Part shown: in pieces, positions 24,384-37,019 of the stretch
Layout of the letters: every line of letters begins with the position of its first letter
How positions within the stretch are numbered: position 1 is the stretch's first letter
Assembly (NCBI GenBank): GCA_020747015.1
Contig: JAGTJM010000027.1
Span: forward strand, 1-64,000
Origin: Pyrenochaeta sp. MPI-SDFR-AT-0127
Lineage: Eukaryota > Ascomycota > Dothideomycetes > Pleosporales > Cucurbitariaceae
Length of the DNA: 64,000 nt
Reading direction: 5' to 3'
Position numbers and translations under genes: made by a program
Notes under the pieces: model-generated
The model's database searches: none
What the model was told of the DNA's origin: nothing
What the model saw: the letters and a program-made list of their open reading frames with translations, nothing else

Positions 24384-25151
24384 ATGGTCGAAGTAGCCAA
24401 CGAGGGCCGAAGCCACAAGGAGTGGTGGTGGAGGGAGCGAACTTACTTCAGCTATCGCGACCATGTTCTCCAGACAGAAATATCCATTGCCAATCACGAA
24501 GTAATCTGTGAGATAGAGAACTTGTTACAAGTCCCGGCCGTCTATCACGCCCTGTTTTATCGAACCAAAATGTTCGCCACAACCGTACAAGACTTGGTTA
24601 CTGCTACCAAAGCAGCGCAAACCCCGTACCCCTGGGCCATGGCTGCATGTTTGTTGATTGATTGGAGTGTCGACGTGTTGAGGCATAAGAAAGTTGAGTT
24701 CGAGACATTTCTGCATAGCCAGCGTGAGAGCCTCTACTGGATACTGGACGATGCTCTTCTCCGGATCCTCAGCGACCAATGGGAAGACACCACATCAAAT
24801 ACCCCATGGGACTTAGCCACGGCACCACTGCTTATCACATTATCGAAAGCTCAAAGCCGAATACCTGAGTGGGCCGACCAGGATTTGGAAGGAATGCTGA
24901 GATGGAAACCGTATATGTACAACCCCAAAGAAATTCTCTTGGACAGCTACTTCAAGCGTTCGCAGAGTTTCTTACGTCAGAGTGCCAGGATCCATGAAAT
25001 ATGGAGGGCTGTGAGAATAATGAGTAATGGCCGGCTTCCTGCTGAGTTAGAGAATGCTATTGTCGAGGATGTGTCGAAATTCGAAGGGCTGCCAACTGCG
25101 AGTTTGAAAAAATTTTACTTCCCAAAGATGAAATGCAAGGCAAAGAGTTAG
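24384..25151 (+). CDS. hypothetical protein, single exon
   Basis: A 255-codon intron-free ORF. The product is hydrophilic, tryptophan-rich near the N-terminus (KEWWWRERTYFSYRDH) and alpha-helical in appearance, with a lysine-rich C-terminus (FYFPKMKCKAKS). There is no signal peptide or membrane segment. A segment LPAELENAIVEDVSKFEGLP loosely recalls the LP-x-EL opening of fungal F-box/2EXR-type proteins, but it sits near the C-terminus, so I do not assign a family. Likely a lineage-specific gene. Confidence 0.6.
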   Translation: MVEVANEGRSHKEWWWRERTYFSYRDHVLQTEISIANHEVICEIENLLQVPAVYHALFYRTKMFATTVQDLVTATKAAQTPYPWAMAACLLIDWSVDVLRHKKVEFETFLHSQRESLYWILDDALLRILSDQWEDTTSNTPWDLATAPLLITLSKAQSRIPEWADQDLEGMLRWKPYMYNPKEILLDSYFKRSQSFLRQSARIHEIWRAVRIMSNGRLPAELENAIVEDVSKFEGLPTASLKKFYFPKMKCKAKS

Positions 25152-26369
25152 GACTTTAATTAAAAAAAAGTTGGATGTCATTGGCCAGCTTTTAGCAAGT
25201 CCTCCAGCCCAATTGATTTAATCGGCAAGGCTCAAGTACTTGAGACGCAACTCACAAGGCTGGCTCCTGGGAAGACTCGCCCCGCATCCTACCCGCGGAT
25301 TTCTTCTTCATTTGCTCGACCATCCTCATCAAGCCGCAATCATCATTTCCCACGTGGTTGAAATAATTATTGTGCTCTTACCATGAGCTGTTCGGCCTTT
25401 CAGTGAAGGAAGTGACTCGTTCACCTCATTAGCACACATCGCTATCTTAAAGATTGTAGCGTTACATAGCGCAACCCCTTGTCTTTTGGAAAATCACATG
25501 CTGATATCATAACCAATAAATGACAGCTCATAAAGTTTCGTTGTCTGTTCCTTCTTTGGACTTTGAGGGTCATACTCCAAGACAGTTTTCCTGTCAAACG
25601 ATGAGATCTTATACTTCGCTATAAGAACATGAAGACGAACGTTGTGTCTAAACGAGTCTCTTGCAGTATTTCGATGTTGCCTTGGACACAAGCGAAATCA
25701 TCTCGACGAATTTTAATGGAATGCTAGCTCTATACCTTACTGCATATCACTATCGCGTGTTACAATAACCAGATTACCAAAGCACTTGTAAGAAAGCATG
25801 AAGAATATAACTGTGACTAGATATTTAGCAGGACAACACGGTCCGATCAATCTGCGCTGCTAGTCCCTCGCAGCTGATGTGCTGCGTATTCCATATCTCA
25901 AGGCAATTTTTAGTATCTGATTTACGTACACCATTGTGGTGAATAGTTCAGTTTGCTTTACTTCTACAGTGAAGTTTTGCCGAGCTAAACTCATCTTGCA
26001 GGATTTATTTCAATAGTAGCTAGTGAGATGAGGGCACAATGATGGATATGCAGATGAAGCTTCATCAGCAGAGAGTGCCAGCAATGGAGGCGCATCAGTA
26101 AGTTGTCTCGGCAATATAAGAGCCCACAACTCAAGCCTGAACGAGTCCGGTCGCGGTAGAGGCCTCAATTAATCAAAATAGGAGTTCCAATTGAGAAATC
26201 AAGTAGATGAAGAAGGTTCAGAAATGCCTGTATTCTCAAATCAATTGTACAGTAAGCAATTGTCCATAAAACGATCTATACCACGCCCTACTATACAGCG
26301 CACTTATCGCATGCCAATCTCGAATTACCGAAAGTCCTTTCCTCGCTCACATCGACTGATATACATCGC
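25152..26369. other. gene-free spacer
   Basis: Only ORFs up to 83 codons are present, on opposite strands, without recognisable domains. No RNA gene is seen. Confidence 0.4.
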
Positions 26370-26944
26370 TTATGGCCTGACGATACGAAGACCATCTTTT
26401 GAGGGTGCTGCTGCTCGCTTGAACGACTACGTAGAATATTAGTACATGATGGCCTTGAATCTCTTGATTCGCTTGAGATAGTACTGACGTTATCGCACTC
26501 TTCCCATGCTCGTCCAGCACCAAATCCAAGACCAACCCATGCGGGCCATGCGCGTCGCTTGAAGAGAAGGACGGAGAAGACGATACCGAACGAGACACCG
26601 AGGCCAGAGCGAATGAGCATCGATGAGAGGCAGCGGTCCCACTAAGAGTATTGTGTTAGCACTCCCACTCTGTAGTAACCAATTGTAGCATGCCTGCGCG
26701 TAGGCCTTGTAGTCGTGCCTCGAGGTCCTCGCGTGAGACTTGTCCGGAAGCAATTGGGCATTCAGGTGCTCACGCCCGGCATCTTTGGATTTCAAAATGT
26801 AAATTTTTCTGATTTTCGGTCCTCGAGGGCCATTGCGGGCTGTGAGGGATTCGGGAGGTGTACCTTCTCGTTGAGTAGAGCTTCGCTCAGCGGGCGGGTA
26901 GTTCGCGGGATCGGCGCAACAGGCTTGGGGGTTTCGTCGGCCAT
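26370..26944 (-). CDS. MIC10: MICOS complex subunit Mic10
   Basis: Mitochondrial inner-membrane protein of 96 aa that oligomerises at cristae junctions as the core of MICOS. Exons are 26944-26864, 26641-26489 and 26426-26370; introns are 222 and 62 bp, the second with a perfect TACTAAT branch point. The product reads MADETPKPVAPIPRTTRP..., then the conserved NEKWDRCLSSMLIRSGLG, two short hydrophobic segments around FKRRAWPAWVG, and the glycine motif GLGFGAGRAWEECD, ending FKRAAAPSKDGLRIVRP. Length and motif order match the family. It is head-to-head with URB2, with 244 bp between start codons. The third exon becomes visible only after splicing, so simple ORF reading would give a wrong C-terminus. 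Confidence 0.93.
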
Positions 26945-27188
26945 GGCGGAAGTGTTGAGGCGTTCAATTGATCGGTTTGATCACGTTGAAGAGGTGGCAA
27001 GAGGTGGCAGGACGTGGGAGTCGTAGTGTTGATGCTCGTCGTGTAGATGCTGGCGCGGAGCTTTCACATGGTCCGGCACTTGGCAGCTAGGATGAGGCGT
27101 GTTGGCCCAAGCTCAACTTTTTTCAACTGGCAAAGTGCTCCACCATGTCTTGCTCACTTTGCAACAACAGCCAGTAACGAGGTTGAAA
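26945..27188. promoter_or_regulatory. bidirectional promoter of MIC10 and URB2
   Basis: These 244 bp separate the divergent start codons, too little for two independent promoters of usual size. Confidence 0.6.
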
Positions 27189-30100
27189 ATGGCGCAAGCA
27201 AAGACAGTGAGACACATTCTTGGGGGTTATAGGAGATTCGGACTAACTTGCCCTAGAATTTGCAGAACGGGACTGCGCCAACCCGTCCGCGACTGCAGTC
27301 AATCAACCAGGATTTCTCCGATCTGAACGAACAACTCCGCCAAGCTGCACACATAATAGGCCTTCCAGGTGGTTGGGAGACCTTGCAGGATGAAGAAGCG
27401 CGGTCCGAAGTCATTCGATGCCTTGTCCGTGCCCGAGCAGAATGGGTTTTGCGGTGGATCCTAGACAAGATGAAAGATGAGACGGACGCAGGTAGAACAG
27501 CGCGAGGACATCCTACAGCCTGGAAGCTGTTGGACTGGATGCTGCACGTGCTTCCAGTCACCCGTAGCGCGCCGCATCTACGAGATGCTAGCTATCCTTC
27601 CATATTAGAGCGGACTCTGTTGGAGAACTTTGACAAGGACACGAGCCTCGAGTATGCATCCACCACCAATGATACCCATATGATGGAAGCCTCTGAGACG
27701 AGTGAGACTATTCACGAAGACACATTGCCATCGCGGAAACGAAAGCGAGGAACTGCTACTGCAACCCCATCGAAACACATACCCCTTGGATTTACCAAGC
27801 CCGGCGAGCTGTTCCAAGCAGTCAGGTCTTCGACAGCATCTATCGCAGCGTTGGCTACAGAAAAAAGGAACAGTGATGACACCACGCAAAGCGAACTCAT
27901 GAAGATGGTTCTACGGACAGAAAGTGCGCAAGCATCGCGAATTCTCAAGTTTTGGTTCACCGGAGTCCACCAGCTTATCAGCGCCCTCTCGGCCACCGCC
28001 TCTCACAAGCAAAATGCAGATCAATATCTCGATCTGTCTCTTGTCGTAAACATATGGGAGCTGCGCACCATTGACTCGAAAGATGATGCAGGAACTTCTG
28101 CTGAAGACTTTAGTGGCGAGTGCCTTGTGCCTACACTGATTTTGCTGGACACCCTAGAAAGCAAGCGTAAATCAAATTCTTCGCAATGCTCACCAAGCGT
28201 TGTTGACAGCGCGACACAGGTGCTTGACACGCTATTGGCACGGCATTTAATCTCACCGTCTAGAGCAGCTTTCTTTACTGCTGCTTCCCCAGAAGGTCCC
28301 CTTTCTGACTCAGGAACGCGCAAAGCAGAGGTACTGGCTAGCCATCTAGAGCCACTTCAGGCGAAGCTTCTTCAAGCTGCACAAATCGAGGATGCTGGGG
28401 AGGCTTTAACCCCTGGTTTTGCCTCTCTCTTCAATGCTATACCTCATCTGTTAGACTTGGCCATACGCGCTTCTCCCTCCAGAACGCCTAAAGGCAGACT
28501 TGTGGAGAGGCCCTGGATTCAGGCGATATTTTCATCGCTTGCTGAATGCGCCGGATGTTCGTTGAACACTCCACCAACACATGTTACTCGTCAAACCGCC
28601 GTCGCTGCCCTTGAAGGCGCCCTTCGCATTCTCCAACTGCAAAGTGTTAGCATCGATTCGGAAATTCTAAAAAAATTATTATGGTATCACTGCGGTGTAA
28701 AGTACCCGGAGCGCCATGAAAAGATAGTACATTGGTCACTAATAGCGAATTTGATTGAGCTTGATCCTTCGAGCTTTGTTACTGAACCAAGGTTGACTTC
28801 AAAGACTTCTCACGAGAACCAGGCTGATCTCGCAGAGTTCATTTTCGAGCAGATATCGATCACAGAATTCAGTGGGCCTGGCTTTGCCCATGACGAAGTC
28901 GCCGACAACGATGAAAACAAAAAAAACCGCAATAAAGCTTCTCATCAAAATAAAGCTCGCCCTAGACGGACGGTGATCCTGGAGCAGATAGTGGTCCCAC
29001 TTATGGTGGCTTTTGCACGCAACCGGAACCTGCTGGGCTTCCTCCGTAGATGGGATCACCAGCTAGTGAGGAGCTACAAATACGAGAACCGAAAAGCACT
29101 CCAAGAACGTCAATGTCCAATATGGGAAGACCGCACCATCAACAAGGCTCTGTCAAAGTTGTTCGAGCAATCTCTAACGCAAAGCCAGATTGCAGCGCTA
29201 TTACAGGAGCATGCCAAACGCTTGGCCGAGTTTGGAGACGCTATGGACACCGGGATTAGCAGTGGCGTACACGTCAAAAAGCTCGCGTCCTACAAAGGGG
29301 CTTCCAGCAGTTCAGTAATCATCCCAGCTGTGTTGCAATCGATCCAGTCAGATGAAACTATTGAAGGTCTCCAGCAACACCTTCACTCATTACTACAATC
29401 TTACGCGTCTTGGATTCAGGATGACCGTTATAGCTTCGACTCGCGGCTTGCCTTTTCTTGGTTTACTATGTGCCAGCTTTTGACTAAGCTGTGGCCTTCT
29501 GAACTTCATGGCTCCTCGAACATGCAAAAGGAACTACTTCATCCTCTAATCGAGCAGGCCACGCAGGACATGTCTTCGGAAAACTCAAATCGGGACGGGA
29601 GACATGTAAACTCACTCACTAGGGCAGCGGCTATGATGTTTCTACTCGATGCTTGCAACTATTTGCAGACTTCATCTGGCTCGAAAGACCTCATCGAGGA
29701 AAGCTTGCGCAAAGTCATGGAGAGCCTGTCGACAGATCTTATGGATCCTGAAGAGCACGCTAAGATGATCGAGTTTTTTTGTGCTGACTTTGTCATGCTC
29801 CTAGAACACATTGACGACAACACATGTTGCAAATCATTACTCGTCTTACTCTCGAAAGTGGCGGACTTTGGCGATGGAAAGGCTGACCTCATGTCTACCT
29901 CACTCTCTCAGTCAATCATCGAACAGGGAAGCTCTGCTCTGCAAAAAGCGTATGCCACTGCTCTTCTTCAGGCTCTCAAGCAGGAAGACGATAGTGCTCT
30001 CCATGATATGGTCATCAAAGCACTTCTACACATACAGTCACCAGCGCTATCAAGGGAGACACGGGAGTCGATATTGGACCGGGCAACCGAACTCCTCTGC

Positions 30101-31783
30101 ACAACCCAGAATAACGCGATTGAGTTGCTCAGTCTTATGGTACATCTTCTGGAGGTCCCAAATGCGACGGCAAAAGTATCTACCGATAGCAAAGTTATCT
30201 TCAACATTGCTGAGCAGTTGCACAAATACGGTATAGAATCGCCCACAGCGCTGCAGCTACTTCGGCAAGTGGTAGAGTCAACCCTCGGTCATGTCATATC
30301 GAACCAAAACCAAGCACAAAACGCTTCGTACCTAGCAGTCCTTACAAGCAAGCTAGATTTGGTAGTCAAGGCACCAAAGCTATGCTCAGAGGCGAGGCTC
30401 TCTGTTCTTCGTGCTACAATGAACGCGCAGAAATCCACCGCAATACTCCACCCCGGACGATACGTGGAGTTGCTCAAACAATGTCTGACGAACATTGAAT
30501 CTAGAGGTAAGGGCTCTGCTTCGCTGGATGAAGTCCTGGACGCCTTCAACGACTTGACGCTGTCCGCATTGGAGCAGGAAAAGTTATGGGACAACACACA
30601 AGCCTGGCTACGCACTTGGGTCAATGACAATAGTGACTTACAGTCCTATATGGCTTCTAGTGGCCCAAGCCCAGTCACAATGGCCGAGTATGTGGCGCGA
30701 CTGCAGACAATAGTGGCGAAATTCGGCCTCTATCCCAGCACCAAATGGCTCATCGATCTGACCATCAGGGTTTTCCAGGAGCCAATATCCGATGGAACGA
30801 AACGACGTACCATCGATTCAATCAAAGAGACTTTGGCACCCCTCCCAGTTATGGAAAAACTTGCCTTGGTTCCGGCTTTGACCGATGTTTTTAATCCACA
30901 GGACCAAACGGCAGCCTATAATATACTCAGTTGCCTCATTACCACTATGGATGACAAAGTGGAAAGAGACACGGATCTAAAACAAAAGCAGCATGCTCTA
31001 CTGCCTAGAATCGCCATCTTACTTGCCGAGAGTCCGGACTATGCCTGCTTCAATGCCCTTCTCAACAGCATTAACATAATCCTAAACGACAAGCCCTCAC
31101 TTGCCTCACAGTATAGTATCGAATCCGTCGTTAGTGTCCTCGTCAAACTCACTTCGCGAAGCAGCCCTGCGCTGCCCACCCAGCACGCACCCGAGATCTT
31201 TTCGCGGCTGTGCGAGACAGGCCGCTTAATTCTCCTTGTGCACCGTGGTCGCCTGGGTGGTCGGTTCCATCTCCTCCTACCTCTGCTTCAGGGACTTCTG
31301 TTCTGCCTCTTCATTCCCAATGCTAGTCGCAGCGGTGCTCTGCCAATCTGGTTGAGGACAGTGGTAGCTACGGAGCCGGTGCGCCTCACGCCCGCCAGTG
31401 CGAACCAGCTTTCGCGTCTTCTTTCGACTCTGTGCAACCCACCGCAATCATCAATCACAAAGGCACACCAACATCACGCTTCGCGAAAATCAAAAGATCT
31501 CAATGACCCCGTCAAAGCGGCACGTGAAAAGGCGAGCCATTTCTTGTATCCGCTTCTTGCATCCTTCTGTCGCTTCCAGTTGCACGGTCGATTAGAACCG
31601 AGCGTGAAAGAAAAGCTGATGCCAGGTATCTGGGAAGTTGTTGGCACAGCAAGTTTGCACAAAGAAGCACTAGATGCAATGTTTGCGGGGCTAGGTAGGA
31701 GCGAGAGGGATGTGTGGAGGGGTATCTGGAGTGAATGGGAGGGGATATTCGGACGGAAGCAGATCACAGTAAATGGAGAATAG
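27189..31783 (+). CDS. URB2: nucleolar pre-ribosome factor Urb2/Npa2
   Basis: Large nucleolar protein of 1511 aa, needed for early 60S subunit assembly and 27S rRNA processing with Npa1 and Dbp6. The first coding exon is 18 nt (27189-27206, MAQAKT); a 59-bp intron with an ACTAAC branch point leads to the second exon, 27266-31783. The body is helical-repeat-like throughout with a basic stretch near residues 160-165 (SRKRKRG). The C-terminus has the Urb2/Npa2 domain pattern: LVHRGRLGGRFHLLLPLLQG, then ASHFLYPLLASFCRFQLHGR, then EALDAMFAGLGRSERDVWRG. The TTG-initiated reading at 27260 is an artefact of the intron. Assignment rests on the C-terminal pattern and overall size. Confidence 0.85.
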
Positions 31784-33491
31784 AGAGACTGTGGCGATTC
31801 ACACATCGCCGCCAGTGGCAAGTCATCTAGAGCAACAAATGTAGTCGCGCCACACGATCCATCACTGATAGAAAGAAAATACTAATATGGATTATCAAGC
31901 TCCCCTACTTGATAACGTGACTATGCCCAAGCATGGTATTTCCATGCGAGTGCTCTGGCGAGGTGAGAGTGTGCATATTGCAACACAGGAATTACAAAAT
32001 AATCGTTCTCGATGGGTCATAGAAAGCAGAAAGTTCGCGAATTTGTTTAGGCGACTAGAATCTCTGTGTAATTGTGGGGGGCTATAAGATCTGAGATTTC
32101 TCCCCAATGATACATCGGCTCGTGTTCAAGTAAGATGTGTTGAGTGGTACAAGATGTCGCTGATCGCTTGCTTAAGCGAGCAGTCTTCAATGGAATCTTG
32201 TGTAGCTGAAAGATGTAGCATACTTCTTCAGGAAAGTCTGCTCGTATTCGAGTAAAATTTTACACTGTCGTTCCAAAATCCTCACGTATATTGCTGCCTT
32301 TTGAAGTTCCAGATCTTGCTACTTGCCTTTGATGAGGCTCGGCAGAGTACGTACATTCGGTACGGTACACAATAGTTTGGTCCCACAATACTCTCACAGT
32401 CATGTGATCTACCGTGATCGGCAAAGATGTGTCTGGATGCGATGAAGCTAAACATGATTGGTAAGGGTCGATCGTATTAGGATCTACCGGTAGTGCGTGA
32501 ATCCGCGGGCGATGCGGATACTAACTCAAATCAAGAAAATGATACTCTTCGACATTCGGGGGCTGACAGTACCGAGGGTGATTTGAGCAACGACTCTACG
32601 CTGCTCGTGTTGCCTGACAACACGACTATGAGATACCAGGGAGAAATGTGGAAACTATTCTCAAATAGTTATAGTATAGTCAGCCTCGAAAGAGGCGATC
32701 TTTAGCGAACCTAGAACCTCCCGTCTTTCAGCCTTCTTTCTGATCCCGTCAACATCCGCGCGCAGTCGCCGCAAACAGCCAGCACTCAACAGCAGCATTG
32801 TTGTGAGGTTGGCCCGAAGATACCATGACAATGCAGAGTGGCGATCGACAAAAGGCAAAGATGTAGCGCATAGATCAGATACAAGTAATGATGACACGAG
32901 AGTTCCGCATCTGCGTCCGCGAGTACGGGTGCCAAGGACAAAAAGCTCCTCAAGCCACTCAGCGGACATGCTCTAGAACAACGATGACAGCCACGCGACG
33001 TCCGCCTCGCCTGTCTCTACCTCGACCAACAAAACGCTATCTTGATTCGCCCAAACTTCTCTTCTGCACACTATTCGGTCCTCAGCAAGCCATGAAGCTT
33101 GAGAGGCTCAAAAATAGACTGCCGTACAGACGATATTCTGCAAGCCACTTATCTGACGTCTCAGGCGCATAGCTGTAGCCGTACACTGTCGCGTGGACAG
33201 CGAGGCTCTCCCCGGCCTGAACGCCGTTGTCCTTCTGCTTAGTCCAAATTGTCACTTCGGGTTCCTGGTTCCTTGCTCGTAGTCTGCTTGCGTCACTACA
33301 TTTCGGAACTTTTACGTGGTACTGCCCAGGTTTGCAAACCCCGGGTGTGAGTAAAATCTCCGCTGTCGATCTCGCCGCGGCATCAAAGATCTACCCCAGG
33401 ACTGTGGTCCCTAAACCCATGCTGTCGGCACTTGTAGGCCTAGGTTTTGGTTGACAGGAATACGGATACTCTTCTTGGCGCCTCTCAGCCG
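31784..33491. other. long spacer downstream of URB2
   Basis: No gene is supported; ORFs are all under 105 codons and overlap on both strands. Composition varies and gives no RIP signature. Confidence 0.4.
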
Positions 33492-34085
33492 TTACCGAAA
33501 CCAGGTCTCTAGCCCAGTTGTCAAGGGTGCAATGGACCCACAACACAGGATAGCGGTCGAGAGCAGTCTGCACACGAGTCCCAAGGCGATTAAGCTAGCC
33601 ATGCCTGGAGCGAAGCTTGCCATGGCATTCAATGGCTGAGTACCAAACCCCTGTTCATCCGCATTTGGACAGACTACAGGCAACACCAGATCATCGGCGT
33701 TACCAAAATAGGAACTGTCTCGGGAGCACTTTTCCTCCATAAGCCTTGTCAAGATTGCTTGGAAATATTGACGGCGGACGCCGACTATGTAGGACCGGGG
33801 CAGGGTCAAGCACCGTTCTGCCTGCCTGTGGGTCACTGGGCGAGCTTCGAGACCTGTGAATCTCGCCTCAAGATGATTCAGTACCGGGGGAGACGAGTCT
33901 AGGTGCTCGACATGGGCGAGCAAATGTCTAGATGCTGTATCAACCATGGAGCATAAGCGATTCAATGCTGGGGTGCAGAAAAGTGAGCCCCGGATGGATA
34001 TATATTGTTGCCTTGGATCCCTCTCGAAGCCCGGTACGACATCTTCCTCATCACATTTCACATTGTTGAAATTTTCATGATGCAT
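33492..34085 (-). CDS. doubtful hypothetical ORF
   Basis: A 197-codon open frame on the minus strand, opening near the divergent start of the secreted-protein gene. The product ends in a hydrophobic stretch (MASLIALGLVCRLLSTAILCCGSIAPL) that could be a membrane segment. No family is recognised. It overlaps the start of the secreted-protein gene on the other strand by 9 bp, and most of it would occupy that gene's promoter, so it may be spurious or a relic. Confidence 0.25.
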   Translation of the reverse strand: MHHENFNNVKCDEEDVVPGFERDPRQQYISIRGSLFCTPALNRLCSMVDTASRHLLAHVEHLDSSPPVLNHLEARFTGLEARPVTHRQAERCLTLPRSYIVGVRRQYFQAILTRLMEEKCSRDSSYFGNADDLVLPVVCPNADEQGFGTQPLNAMASFAPGMASLIALGLVCRLLSTAILCCGSIAPLTTGLETWFR

Positions 34086-36007
34086 CGCCTCTCACAAGCT
34101 GCGTCTGTCCTTGCGCTGGCCTCGACAGGCTTAGCCCAGCTCCCAGCCATTACACCCTTCACAGTCACTGGCTCTCTAGACAAGTAAGCCTCCCCGATAA
34201 AGCACTCTATTCCACTGATCAATGCTAAAACTGTATCAGCTGCAAGGTTGTTGGCACAGAGTACAATGCTGGTGGCGAGATTGAAGTCAACAACTTCGTC
34301 ATAGAGGTGCCCAAGAATCTCATTGTCCAGTTTCCCGTTGTATGGGCTCCATTCAAGGACCTATGCGATGCCGAAGCTAGCGGATATGAGACCACCGTCG
34401 TTGGCAACGTAGTCAATGGTAAGGTCATCGCCGGACAGGTCTCTGTCGCTCAGAGATTCGGTCTTGAGGGCAGCCAGGGATACATTGAAGCGATTAACCC
34501 CGACGGAACTCTCAAAGTCGCGGCAGGTCCAACTGTCAGGATCAATGATCCCGACGGTTTGTTTGGACCTAAATTCGAAACAAAGAAGTTCTGGATTGCC
34601 GATACTGCAAACCCTTCCGTCTCTTCTTTCTCCGGTTTCCCCATGTGCATTCCTTACTCTGGAAACACCGACAAATGCAAGAGTACAAATCGTCCTAATG
34701 GTCAGAGCTTCACCCCTCCTGACCCACTCGCTATGGTTCCGTTCAAGGTGGGCGACTTCATCGAGTATTCTGGTCTGAGGGTTGGCACCGGCGAAATCCT
34801 CGCCTCCTCGATCGTGTGCCCCAGTCTACAAATTACGACTCGTGCTGGTGATCCCAACTACATCCGAGTCGAGGACATGCTTGTTGGCGTACCAGATAAT
34901 GCTCCCAACGTTGAGTTTGCCGACATCAAGGTCATTGGCTTTCTCTCTAATTGTGCCGGCGCTTCAGTTGTGATCAGCGCTATCGAGGTTGATCCTTGCA
35001 CAGGAAAGGAGACTTACCGACCAATTGGTACCACCAACCCTAAGCAGGAGGCTCGTTGCAAGTGGGAAGCTCGCATCGCCTCACCTGCGCAGGCTCCATT
35101 CACTCGCGAGTACCGCATCACGACTAACTCACCCGTAAAGGACACCAACGATGGAATTAAAGCTGGTCAGTTCATCGCCGCTGTCGGCGAGTGGATTTTC
35201 CCTGAAGTCGATGTGCCCGGCACCAACCCACCGCCGTATCTTTTCACAGACATTCGCGGCCTTGTGCAGGGTGACTTCCTCGACGGCAAGCAATACGGTC
35301 CTCTTAGCCCCTTCCCTGGCGCCAACCCACCTGCTCCTGCTAAGGTGTGCAAGCCTGAGGATATTCCAGATCCAAACGCACCACCCACTACCCCAACTAA
35401 CCCTGATGGGTCTCAAATCGCTCCCGTGGCCTCCATTGAGGGCATTACTGCTACCCAGCGCGTCGGCGTTGACGTTGCTCTCTCGGGTTCCAACACGGCG
35501 CAAGGCTTGATCGACAATGATCTTAACTTTGTCTGGACCAAGACGTCCCCGGCCTCTGCATCTGTTAGCATCACCAATGCCAACTCGGCAAAGGCTAGCT
35601 TCAATGCACCCAAAGTGACTACTGAGACGTCCTTTGTCTTCGAGCTCACCGTCAGCCTGAAGTCCAATGCTACCAATCTCAGCAAATCTACCGTCACCGT
35701 CAAGGTCAACCCGACCATTGCGGATAAAGTCACAATCGATACATATACCTGGGAGTCCAAGCAATCTGGTACCATCACCGCATCTTGCAGCTCCAATGTC
35801 AAGAACGGCGACAACAAGGGCATGACCCTCTTGATCAACGGCGGAACCCGCATTGCTATGACAAACGGTGGCGCGGGCAAGTGGTTGTACAGCTCCAGAA
35901 GCACGGCCCGGCCAAACAATCTCAAGTGTATATCTGACCTCAAGGGTGAGAGTGCACAGAGGCTTGGTACAGCGACGACCAGGCGGAAGCGAGCTTTCAT
36001 CTGGTAA
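34077..36007 (+). CDS. large secreted protein with possible Ig/PKD-like region
   Basis: Extracellular protein of 624 aa, function unknown. Exons are 34077-34183 and 34240-36007 (56-bp intron, join SLDN/CKVVGTEY). It has a signal peptide (MMHRLSQAASVLALASTGLAQ) and no membrane segment or evident GPI signal; the C-terminus is basic (TTRRKRAFIW). Residues about 40-360 form a conserved-looking block with paired cysteines (MCIPYSGNTDKCKST, EVDPCTGKETY, EARCKWEAR). A proline-rich linker (PDPNAPPTTPTNPDGS) follows, then a beta-rich segment (VASIEGITATQRVGVDVALSG... FVFELTVSLKS) like Ig/PKD folds, and a short Cys-containing tail. TATA-like sequence lies near 33999. Similar proteins are generally annotated as fungal hypothetical secreted proteins. 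The second in-frame ATG (34080) is an equally good start. Confidence 0.8.
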
Positions 36008-37019
36008 GATAGAGCAGAACAAAAGTAACGACAAAAAACAAGACATGTATATACTACACGTTGTTTTGATGTACATAGAAGATAATTTGGGAGTTCCTCA
36101 CATTCCTCATTTGGTGTTTGTGGGCTTAGGATGCGTTCACTTAGAGACTGGGAACTGGAACAAGACTTTACGATCCTTACGATAGATACCACGGCTTGAA
36201 AGATTTGGCAATAGTAGCATAATTTAGTAATTATCCTATGATCTCGAACGTTTCAACCTGCATGCGATTGTGAGATTGTCAAAATGAAATGGCGTCTGGG
36301 ATAGTTGAAGTAATACACGCCCAGGGCAGACACGCTTTGCAGCTCTTGCAGCACTTCTGAAGTGTTCTTTTGTTGCTGTGTGTAAAGCGACCACCCAGTG
36401 TGCCATCCTCTGGCTAAACTGAATGTGGCAGGTTCAATTGCAATAGAGGCAGCCATTGCTAGAGAATACGGATTTGGGCCAAAGGACCACGCCACCTTAT
36501 CACTATCTTGGTTCATAGGGTATTGGACTTCCGCATCCGGAATGTCTAGAAGCTATGGGTGGCGACAATACCTTGGCATTGTTCAGCCGCCCTTTGAAGG
36601 CCCCAATAACGTGTAATCTGATCGATTCAGAGTCGCTATGCCAATATGGTCAATTGAGACCGCTAGATCGAGCAATCGAAGCGACATTTTTGAGAATTGA
36701 GAGTCAGAGTGGAGGCAGGCATTGTAACGCTCGTTGATGTTGGAGATAGCCATTCAGGCGTGTCGCGCGATTGGTGAGGAAAGTGCACGGACCCTCGCTT
36801 AGCACCGCACCCGAAGATCGCCCGTTCAATATTGAATCTCGCAGGTGCAACTTCGACATCGTGAACGACAAGCGCCTACGTACGACCAACGACACCGCCG
36901 ACGACCAGTCAATACTGTCAGTACATCCTCTCGGAGATGTTGGAGATTGACTAGGAGCTCAAGTACTGACTTTGGATTGACAGCGACACCGCAAAAACCC
37001 CAAATCACAACCACACATC
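36008..37019. other. spacer and RPS29 promoter
   Basis: No gene is supported. The part adjoining RPS29 (36840-37019) is rich in short CGAC/ACGA words, and tcacaaccacacatc precedes the start codon. Confidence 0.4.

Noticed and set aside
35129..36076. 315-codon ORF on the minus strand
   Set aside because: Fully antisense to the well-supported secreted-protein gene; composition shadow with no domain.
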